From NCBI GenBank assembly GCA_020844525.1, contig JAJGAH010000008.1, positions 1-17,511 of the forward strand: a stretch of 17,511 nt of DNA, in the 5' to 3' direction. Below the pieces are notes generated by a model. It was not told where the DNA came from and did not search any database. It was given only the letters and a program-made list of their open reading frames with translations. The position numbers and the translations under genes were made by a program. Each line of letters starts with the position of its first letter. The first letter of the stretch is position 1. Source of the stretch: Eubacterium sp. GTDB taxonomy: Bacteria > Bacillota > Clostridia > Lachnospirales > Lachnospiraceae. This document shows, one piece after another, positions 7,555-13,029 of this stretch.

Positions 7555-7573
7555 TCAGGGATAAACCTGATCA
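7552..7573 (+). repeat. 8-bp hairpin at the rhaM stop codon
   Basis: TGATCAGG (7552-7559) and CCTGATCA (7566-7573) are perfect inverted arms around GATAAA. The left arm begins at the TGA stop. No T-tract follows, so it is not a terminator by itself. A second small imperfect hairpin (GAT-CGCCA arms, about 7584-7606) follows it. Confidence 0.5.
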
Positions 7574-7636
7574 GAAAAAGCAAGATCCGCCAGTAAAATG
7601 GCGATCAGAATATTCATGTTTTTCTTTTATCGGCAG

Positions 7637-7670
7637 GTCTGTCTCTGCATATTGCAGAGGCAGACTTTTT
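7637..7670 (+). terminator. Rho-independent terminator of the ABC/rhaM operon
   Basis: GTCTGTCTCTGCA (7637-7649) pairs with TGCAGAGGCAGAC (7653-7665) as a 13-bp stem with one G-U wobble and a three-base loop, followed by TTTTT (7666-7670). It lies 83 bases after the rhaM stop and ends the six-gene unit. Confidence 0.92.
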
Positions 7671-7776
7671 GTTGCCCGTGAGGGACAGTCAGGTAAACGA
7701 TAAAATGCGGCTTCCTCCTGCAATATTGATAAACAAACTATCCGTCTGGCCAGTAATATCTAAGGGTGTTTTTTCT

Positions 7777-7796
7777 TACAATAACACAAAATGTGT
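7777..7796 (+). promoter_or_regulatory. Possible -10 box and palindromic operator of the XRE gene
   Basis: TACAAT at 7777-7782 is a plausible -10 box, but no good -35 is seen at 17 bases. It is followed at once by the perfect 13-base palindrome ACACAAAATGTGT (7784-7796), which would cover the transcription start. The ribosome binding site AAAGGAGGG (7802-7809) comes next. A regulator binding here would block its own transcription. Confidence 0.4.
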
Positions 7797-7817
7797 ATTG
7801 CAAAGGAGGGATGGATT

Positions 7818-8051
7818 ATGAATGCACGACTGGTCTATTTTCGCATCAGTGAACAAATGTCAATGAAAAAAATGGCTGAGAGCCTTGGGGTTTCTGAATC
7901 ATATTATCAAAAGATTGAATATGGCGTAAGGAATCCTTCTTTTAACTTCCTGAGGAAATTTAAGTCGGTGTTTCCGGACACGGATGCAGATTATCTGTTT
8001 CTGGATCCGGTTTGTGAGGGTGCACCGCTCAGGAAAGCGATTGCCGAATAA
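7818..8051 (+). CDS. Small XRE-family helix-turn-helix regulator
   Basis: A 77-residue DNA-binding protein that is essentially a single HTH_3/XRE domain. The helices are visible in MSMKKMAESLGVSESYYQKIE (near residues 13-33), with the SESYYQKIE recognition helix and the NPSFNFLRKF helix typical of Cro/CI-like folds. The start at 7818 follows AAAGGAGGG with a spacing of 8; an in-frame ATG at 7791 lies inside the palindrome and has no ribosome site. It lies alone between terminator 7637-7670 and a convergent phosphatase gene, whose 3' end it overlaps by 23 bases. Autoregulation through the upstream palindrome is inferred. Its target genes are unknown; there is no toxin or phage partner beside it. 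Confidence 0.85.
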   Translation: MNARLVYFRISEQMSMKKMAESLGVSESYYQKIEYGVRNPSFNFLRKFKSVFPDTDADYLFLDPVCEGAPLRKAIAE

Positions 8052-9312
8052 AGCTCTCTATTTCATTGATCTGGGCATCATTTAGCCCGCCGTTTTTCAG
8101 ATAAGCCTCGGCGCTTTCTTTGAAGCTCGCATTCTTCAGATCTGTGTCGGTTGCGTCCGGATTGCTCTGGTGCAGAATATAGAGCAGGATGTCATAGCCC
8201 TTGGACTGCTCAATGGCATCATATTTGTCGGATGCAGACTGTTTTGAAATGCCGTAGTAGTTATCGTAGGTAATCATATAGTCGTTAAGAATCTCATCGC
8301 AGGAGGCGTCTGCCAGAGCCATGATCAGTGCGCAGGCAAAGCCGGTGCGGTCTTTTCCCTCGACACAGTGGATCAGGACCGGACCATCTGACTTTGTCAT
8401 GGCGTAGATGGATTCTGACAGGGTCTTCTGAAAGGAATCAGAGCCATAGTCAGCGGAGAGGTTCAGCAGCTGTACATTTCCGGATTTGTATAAATTCTGG
8501 TACCAGTCCGTGGAGAAACTGTCATTGGCGATATCCTTCATGTATTCCTCTTCGTTGTCAGACAGGTTAAGGACATAGCGGATGCCTGCCTGTTCCGCCA
8601 GCTGGCTGGCATATTCTGCCCGGTTATAGGAGTTATCTATCGGCGAGGCGGAACGATAGAAGAAATTCTGCTTCATATCTCCAGCGGCGAAGGTGCGGAA
8701 ATTGGCAAAGGCCTCGTCGCTGTTATAATCCTTCCGGTCATTGGTGTACTGTGTGCCGAAGGATTCCTCAGTTACCCTGTATTTTCCCTTTTCTCTAAGC
8801 CTGACGGTTACTTTGCTGTTCTCTGTGACACCGGTCTCCTCCCACATGGAACCGGATGAGGTCCTGGCAATATAGGGATGCTCATATCCGGGATATCCGG
8901 CAATCTGTGCGTCTCCCCTGCGGGCGTAATAGCCGTCATAATAGGGGATGTCCTCCAATTTATAACCGTTGTCAAAGATCACGTCCACAGAATCACCAAA
9001 AGAGAAACCGGCGTTGTTGAATTCATCCAGGGACAGGCCGATTATGACACTGCCGAAATTCTTATCCTCCAGAACACCGGTGGTGATTTCTGTTTGCCCG
9101 GAGGAAGGTGCCGAAGTAGAAGACATCACGGAAGATGAATTTGAGGACAAGAATGTAGAGGCTGAAGACGCCGGAGAAGAAATCGTTATAATAGAAGAAG
9201 CTGCGGAAGAAGATGTTCCGGAGGACGGTGTTCCACACCCGGCCAGTCCGGTGCCAAGTGCAAGTGTGACCGCGAGAAAAATTCCGGTAACCACAGATGA
9301 ATTGATTTTCAT
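8029..9312 (-). CDS. Tyrosine-protein phosphatase lipoprotein
   Basis: A 427-residue exported lipoprotein phosphatase of the Y_phosphatase3 type. The signal peptide ends in LAGC (Cys26), followed by a Ser/Thr/Ala-rich linker (about 27-75). A middle region (about 76-180; GFSFGDSVDV, YYDGYYARRGD) looks like a small beta domain, perhaps related to the C-terminal domain of SAM hydroxide adenosyltransferases (weak call). The phosphatase domain begins near residue 190 (NFRTFAAGD, YRSASPID, NLSDNEEEY) and carries the catalytic P-loop HCVEGKDRTG with nucleophile C316 and R322. It would dephosphorylate a substrate outside the membrane; this group includes enzymes active on phosphotyrosine, phosphoinositides or small phosphate esters. 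AAAAGGAG precedes the start. The gene is monocistronic and convergent with the XRE gene, overlapping it by 23 bases. Confidence 0.9.
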   Translation of the reverse strand: MKINSSVVTGIFLAVTLALGTGLAGCGTPSSGTSSSAASSIITISSPASSASTFLSSNSSSVMSSTSAPSSGQTEITTGVLEDKNFGSVIIGLSLDEFNNAGFSFGDSVDVIFDNGYKLEDIPYYDGYYARRGDAQIAGYPGYEHPYIARTSSGSMWEETGVTENSKVTVRLREKGKYRVTEESFGTQYTNDRKDYNSDEAFANFRTFAAGDMKQNFFYRSASPIDNSYNRAEYASQLAEQAGIRYVLNLSDNEEEYMKDIANDSFSTDWYQNLYKSGNVQLLNLSADYGSDSFQKTLSESIYAMTKSDGPVLIHCVEGKDRTGFACALIMALADASCDEILNDYMITYDNYYGISKQSASDKYDAIEQSKGYDILLYILHQSNPDATDTDLKNASFKESAEAYLKNGGLNDAQINEIESFIRQSLS

Positions 9313-9789
9313 GCTCTTATACTCCTTTTCTCTTTTGCCTTATACCTTGTAAGGCTCTTTATGCTGCTTTCGATATGATGTGTGAATCTGTGAATCGTAT
9401 ACATTTATTTTTCTGGAAATTTCGTTCTTGTATCATTCTGTTTATTGTATAAGTCTCCCATGTTTTTCAGTGTGCAGATAGTACTGAAAATATTTCTTTT
9501 ATATCAGAAATGGCACTTGACTTCCATCTGTTTCAGCACTTTATAGACTTACTGCTTTTTGCATTTTGATTCATCATGTACGCATTACCCTGGATATTGC
9601 AGGACAATCGCTCAAGGAAAAAATACAACAACACAAAACTTTCTGCGTTATTTTGACTGTTTTTTGTGCTTTGGTACCATATTTTATAAAAATACTGAAA
9701 ACTATAATGGAAGAGAAGTAAAGACAGATGTCCATTGATGGGGAATGGAAGCTGTGCAATAGTTTTGATTCATTATGGGGGATTTTACT
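9313..9789. promoter_or_regulatory. Divergent intergenic region between the phosphatase and symporter genes
   Basis: This 477-base AT-rich gap holds the upstream regions of two divergent genes. A perfect TATAAT (9703-9708, plus strand) lies about 80 bases before the symporter start and is its likely -10 box; the -35 is poor (TATTTT about 17 bases upstream). For the minus-strand gene only the ribosome site is clear. No coding frame with a ribosome site or family resemblance was found here. Confidence 0.45.
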
Positions 9790-11169
9790 ATGGCAGATGA
9801 AAAACAGACGAAACCTTTGAGCAGATCGCTCAAAACTATGTATGGCATTGGTGATTTCGGTTTTACCCTGATGTCAAATGTTGATACGTTTTATGCGAAT
9901 ATCTTTTTTACGAATATCGCACTTCTTCCGCTGGCGGCAGTCAGCGTTATGACAACGATATCGGCAGTCGTTGATCTGATTCTGTCCATGATGTACGGGG
10001 CATGGATGAATAAGATCAAACCGCATAAATGGGGACGTTACCGTTCCTGGCTGATTATGACACCATGGATCGTGCCCTTCCTGTATGCATTTGAGTTTAT
10101 CAAGGTCGGTGACGGTATTGTCAGCATTATTATAATGACAGCCGCTATGATTACGAGCCGAATTGCATGGAATCTGCCATACATTGCGAACGTTGCAATG
10201 ATCAACATCGCCGGCAAGACAACCCAGGATCGTATGGCGCTTTCTTCGATCCGAATGGTGTGGACAGCACTGGGCAGCGTAGTTTATTCTTTCCTGGGAC
10301 CATGGGCAGTTGGTCTGGCGGCACAGGCAATCGGGCAGAAAAATTCCTACGCGGCCGTAGCCTTTGTTTTTGCCGCATTTATGGCATTCGCTTATTTCCT
10401 GCATTTCCGCATGTTCCGGGGTTATGAGGAGACCGGAGAGAAGGAGATGGCAAGACTGGAGAGAGAAGCAAGGGAAAAGCAGGCTGAATCGAAACCGGTT
10501 CAGAAAGCCAATGCGCTTGCAGTTGTCAAATGCAACCCGCATCTTATTGCGCTGATAATTTCTTCTATCACAAAATATGCCGTGTTGTTTCTGGTAAGCG
10601 GTACTGCAGCCTATTATTTTACATATATTGCACAGGATCAGAACAGCCGTCTTTTTACAATTTTCATGTTTGTAACAAATCTGATCGGTGTGGCAGCATC
10701 GTACTCCGCCCGTTTCATTGTTGGAAAAATGGGTGCAAAAAAGGCGGTTTACTCCAGTTATATACTGATGGGCATTGTGATGCTGATCGCCTTCATTATA
10801 TTTAACAACGTAGGCATGGTGATTGTTCTGATGGGCATTATGTACTTTGCTTTGAATCTGAGCTGTGCCAGTGAGCCGGAGCTGTTTTCCAATTGTGCTG
10901 CCTTCAGCTCTGAGAGGGTCGGCTATGATACCACAGGAACGGTTATGGGTCTTCTGACAGTTCCGGTCAAGGTCGGTATTGTGCTCCGCGGTATCCTGAT
11001 TAACGCAGCGCTTGCCATCGGCGGGTTCAGTGCATCTGTTGACCCTGCGGCGGCAACGGAATCTGTCAAGCGGGGTATTTGTGTGGGCTTTATGCTGATG
11101 CCGGCGATTTTCGTTCTCGCAGGAGCCTGCATATTGATTTTTGGTTACAGGCTGAAGCCGCAGCAGTAA
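9790..11169 (+). CDS. GPH-family sugar:cation symporter (MelB-like MFS transporter)
   Basis: A 459-residue, 12-helix inner-membrane transporter of the glycoside-pentoside-hexuronide:cation symporter family. Diagnostic features are YGIGDFGF near the N-terminus, the helix-2/loop region VVDLILSMMYGAW followed by KWGRYRSWLI, and the charged central loop (about residues 215-245) between the two six-helix halves. In MelB, two helix-2 aspartates coordinate the cation. Only the first (D62) is kept here, and the second aligns with S66, so cation use may differ. The start at 9790 is preferred to the ATG at 9775 because GGGGGA lies 7 bases before it. It is the first gene after a TATAAT promoter and is followed by the thioesterase gene. 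The substrate is unknown; a glycoside, pentose or uronate is expected. Confidence 0.92.
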   Translation: MADEKQTKPLSRSLKTMYGIGDFGFTLMSNVDTFYANIFFTNIALLPLAAVSVMTTISAVVDLILSMMYGAWMNKIKPHKWGRYRSWLIMTPWIVPFLYAFEFIKVGDGIVSIIIMTAAMITSRIAWNLPYIANVAMINIAGKTTQDRMALSSIRMVWTALGSVVYSFLGPWAVGLAAQAIGQKNSYAAVAFVFAAFMAFAYFLHFRMFRGYEETGEKEMARLEREAREKQAESKPVQKANALAVVKCNPHLIALIISSITKYAVLFLVSGTAAYYFTYIAQDQNSRLFTIFMFVTNLIGVAASYSARFIVGKMGAKKAVYSSYILMGIVMLIAFIIFNNVGMVIVLMGIMYFALNLSCASEPELFSNCAAFSSERVGYDTTGTVMGLLTVPVKVGIVLRGILINAALAIGGFSASVDPAAATESVKRGICVGFMLMPAIFVLAGACILIFGYRLKPQQ

Positions 11170-11210
11170 AAAAATCTGTTATTCTTCAGCTGCTGCTTTT
11201 GAGATATAAT
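11160..11210 (+). promoter_or_regulatory. Weak hairpin and TATAAT box between symporter and thioesterase genes
   Basis: GCAGCAG (11160-11166, over the symporter stop) can pair with CTGCTGC (11190-11196), followed by TTTT, giving a weak terminator with a long loop. TATAAT at 11205-11210 is a perfect -10 box with a poor -35 (TTCTTC, 11182-11187). The thioesterase gene may therefore have its own promoter as well as read-through. Confidence 0.35.
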
Positions 11211-11301
11211 ATTGCAGACGAGTCGTCCGGAAACGGAAAGTGGCCGATTCTGAGACGATCTGCAGAACTTATGATTAAAAGCAACGGCTGGAGGTGTTTA
11301 T

Positions 11302-11682
11302 ATGCTTCAAATTGGAATCAAAGGAAATCAGAAGGCGGTTGTGACAGAGCAGCTGACCGCGAAGGAGATCGGCAGCGGCGAGCTGCCTGTGTATGCTACG
11401 CCCGCTATGCTGGCGCTGGTTGAGGAAACTGCCTGGAAGAGCGTGGCAGGTGAACTGGAGGAAGGACAGGGCACAGTCGGGACAAAGCTGGATGTATCCC
11501 ATATTGCGCCTACCTGTGTCGGACGAACCGTCCGCTGTGAGACGGAGCTTGTACAGATCGATCGGAGAAGGCTGGTCTTTTCTGTTAACGTGTTTGATGA
11601 GGCGGGCAAGATCGCTGAGGGAACTCATGAGCGGTTTATTATTGTGAATGATAAATTTCTGGATAAGGCAAAGGCCAGATAA
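11302..11682 (+). CDS. FlK-like hotdog-fold acyl-CoA thioesterase
   Basis: A 126-residue thioesterase of the FlK group (COG5496-like), a cytoplasmic hotdog-fold dimer that hydrolyses short acyl-CoAs. The active-site residues of fluoroacetyl-CoA thioesterase FlK map here with a constant shift of nine: T33 (FlK Thr42), E41 (Glu50), H67 (His76) and R111 (Arg120), in the motifs YATPAML, VEET, DVSHIAPT and GTHERF. The phenylalanine gate that gives FlK its fluoroacetyl selectivity is not visible (GSGELPV lies there), so the natural substrate is probably another small acyl-CoA. GGAGG lies 7 bases before the start. It follows the symporter by 132 bases and faces the minus-strand shell-protein operon across a 277-base gap. 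A role with a microcompartment is possible but unproven. Confidence 0.88.
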   Translation: MLQIGIKGNQKAVVTEQLTAKEIGSGELPVYATPAMLALVEETAWKSVAGELEEGQGTVGTKLDVSHIAPTCVGRTVRCETELVQIDRRRLVFSVNVFDEAGKIAEGTHERFIIVNDKFLDKAKAR

Positions 11683-11728
11683 AATGCATAAGGGTCTTCA
11701 AAAATCATGAAAATACTGCTCCACATGT

Positions 11729-11782
11729 AAATAGGCTCATGAAAATGTATAAAACTATGAAAAATAGGCTCATGAAAGTGTA
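11729..11782 (+). repeat. 33-bp-spaced direct repeat downstream of the thioesterase gene
   Basis: AAATAGGCTCATGAAAATGTA (11729-11749, quoted in 21 bases as AAATAGGCTCATGAAAATGT plus A) recurs at 11762-11782 with one base changed. A shorter partial copy (TCATGAAAAT) lies just upstream near 11705. The units are AT-rich and non-coding. No other feature was seen in the gap 11683-11860. Confidence 0.75.
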
Positions 11783-11859
11783 ACTAATTAGAGATTTGCA
11801 TTAGATATTTTTAAGAAATGCCATTTTTCCGAGGCTTTTAATCAGATTGGAAAAGATAA

Positions 11860-11915
11860 TAAAATAAAAAGAGTGCCTGCGCAACCCAGCTTATTCAACT
11901 GTGTGCGCAGGCGCT
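11860..11915 (-). terminator. Rho-independent terminator of the shell-protein operon
   Basis: AGTGCCTGCGCA (11872-11883) and TGCGCAGGCGCT (11904-11915) form a 12-bp stem with one G-T wobble and a 20-base loop. On the minus strand the stem is followed by CTTTTTATTTTATT, a good U-tract. The plus-strand side lacks a U-tract, so it serves the minus-strand operon, 44 bases beyond its last stop. Confidence 0.85.
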
Positions 11916-11959
11916 TCATTATTGTAGTTTCTAATGCGGGTCAAATACTTATACAGGTG

Positions 11960-12244
11960 TTATCGCAGCCCTGCCTTCCACTCATCCATGATTTTTACAA
12001 ATTCCTCGGATGGTCCGGTGATGACCCAGCTTGAAAGAATCGGGCATGGTGGATTTTCCACAACACTTTCCACTGCAGCCTTGCATGCAGAGATGTCCCC
12101 GCCTACAACGATGGTATCATGTCCCCCGTTTCTTGTATTCTCGGTTTCAAAGGTAACGGCAGCGGCTTTGCACATCTGATCCAGAACTCTCACACCGTTT
12201 GCGCGTCCGCGGACTTCAACAAGTCCATATGCTCCATATGCCAT
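11960..12244 (-). CDS. Bacterial microcompartment shell protein, single BMC domain (BMC-H)
   Basis: A 94-residue protein consisting of one BMC domain (PF00936 type), expected to form hexameric tiles of a protein shell. Visible hallmarks are YGLVEVRGRANGV at the first strand, LDQMCKAAAVTF for the first helix and second strand, VVGGDISACKAAVESV for the second-half strand and helix, and SSWVITGPSEEF, which corresponds to the conserved VIPRP region of EutM/PduA. The pore loop, usually KIGSG, reads TRNGGHD here, so the pore would carry Arg/Asn/His chemistry. AAAGGAGGAAGAACC precedes the ATG. It lies 21 bases after the other shell gene and shares its promoter and terminator. No encapsulated enzyme, encapsulation peptide or pentameric vertex protein is in view. 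Confidence 0.9.
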   Translation of the reverse strand: MAYGAYGLVEVRGRANGVRVLDQMCKAAAVTFETENTRNGGHDTIVVGGDISACKAAVESVVENPPCPILSSWVITGPSEEFVKIMDEWKAGLR

Positions 12245-12265
12245 GGTTCTTCCTCCTTTTACGGA

Positions 12266-12601
12266 TCAGGTATACATAGTCTCAGCTACAGCCCGCTCGG
12301 TATCCAGGGTCGGTGCCGGAATCAGGTTCTTCGTCAGCAGCTTTCCGCCTGCGGCCTCTCCTGCCTTCTCGGCGGCGTCCAGTGCCTCACGCAGCTCGGA
12401 CAGGCGCCCGCGCATCTTGACGCATACACCGGCCACAAGACGGTTTCTCTCAACCGCTTCAATCTGAATATCCGCAGTCTTTGCCGCGGCATCGAGCGCT
12501 GCAAGACTTGGCACCATGAGGTCAAACTCGATTGTCGCAACCGCAAGTCCGCTGTATTTCTCAACAATGGCTGCTCTGTTAATAGCTTTCTTCTCTGCCA
12601 T
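12266..12601 (-). CDS. Second BMC-domain shell protein, divergent
   Basis: A 111-residue protein with one divergent BMC domain. After a short charged N-terminal extension (1-15; MAEKKAINRAAIVEK) the domain runs from GLAVATIEFDLMVPSLAALDAAAKTAD (residues about 18-44) through VERNRLVAGVCVKMRGRLSELREALDAAE to LLTKNLIPAPT, matching the strand-helix-strand order and the VIPRP-like end of BMC-H proteins. A C-terminal tail of about 14 residues follows. The ATG at 12601 follows GGGGATTGG; an in-frame TTG at 12616 is possible but less likely. It is the first gene of the two-gene shell operon. Two unlike shell proteins encoded together suggest a mixed facet or a pair supplying shells encoded elsewhere. 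Family assignment is good; the type of microcompartment is unknown. Confidence 0.82.
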   Translation of the reverse strand: MAEKKAINRAAIVEKYSGLAVATIEFDLMVPSLAALDAAAKTADIQIEAVERNRLVAGVCVKMRGRLSELREALDAAEKAGEAAGGKLLTKNLIPAPTLDTERAVAETMYT

Positions 12602-12652
12602 TTCCAATCCCCACAAAAAACAACGAAATCATTTAGAAATCAACATATGGTC

Positions 12653-12681
12653 ATTATACTATTTACGAAGGGAAAGTACAA
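12653..12681 (-). promoter_or_regulatory. Sigma-A-type promoter of the shell-protein operon
   Basis: On the minus strand, TTGTAC (12681-12676) and a perfect TATAAT (12658-12653) are exactly 17 bases apart. Transcription would start near 12646 and give a leader of about 45 bases before the ATG at 12601. The -35 half is poor beyond TTG, which fits dependence on an activator bound to the repeats just upstream. Confidence 0.75.
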
Positions 12682-12764
12682 GATACTTTCGTATCCTGAT
12701 GATCCTGAGTACTTTCGAACTTGGAAGATTCTGAGGCATACTTTCGCATTCAGATGCTCCTGAG
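12672..12764 (-). repeat. 26-bp direct repeats and palindrome upstream of the shell promoter
   Basis: Three direct units start with TACTTTCG at 12684, 12710 and 12739 (plus-strand reading), with consensus TACTTTCG..(about 6)..GATGATCCTGAG. The spacing is 26 and then 29 bases, because GCA is inserted after the second unit. The first TACTTTC is also the right arm of a palindrome, GAAAGTA-CAAGA-TACTTTC (12672-12690), that covers the -35 box of the minus-strand promoter. The array therefore occupies the classical activator or operator position. Confidence 0.85.
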
Positions 12765-12808
12765 ACGGACGCAAAATTGGCTCTTATTATACGCTGCATT
12801 TTTCAATA

Positions 12809-12832
12809 TATCAAAAGAAGTATCAAAAGAAG
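12809..12832 (+). repeat. 12-bp tandem duplication TATCAAAAGAAG
   Basis: Two perfect head-to-tail copies (12809-12820 and 12821-12832) lie in the non-coding stretch between the shell promoter and the ATPase gene. The rest of this stretch (12833-13029) shows no gene; no convincing promoter for the ATPase gene was found beyond a TATATT at 12959-12964. Confidence 0.7.
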
Positions 12833-13029
12833 ACAAGATCAGTAAGCAAGTGCTGAAGAAATTGTCTTGCGATTCGAATGTTTGCAGACAGGCAAGAAGT
12901 AACGTTTACCTGGCGGGCGGTCCTGTGCAGGCATGAGGATTCTGTGCTATGGTAAGGATATATTGATAAAAGGGATATAAAAAAGGGACATATTAAGAAA
13001 TCCAAATGTTTGATCTGGAGGTACAGAAC

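Noticed and set aside
11302..11682. Fluoroacetate resistance gene
   Set aside because: The catalytic set matches FlK, but the phenylalanine gate needed for fluoroacetyl selectivity is not visible.
12119..12763. 214-codon plus-strand frame over the shell genes
   Set aside because: Cys/Ser-rich translation with no recognisable fold. The minus-strand frames show BMC motifs, ribosome sites, promoter and terminator.
12721..12936. 71-codon plus-strand frame between the shell promoter and the ATPase gene
   Set aside because: It covers the regulatory repeats, has no ribosome site and resembles no family.
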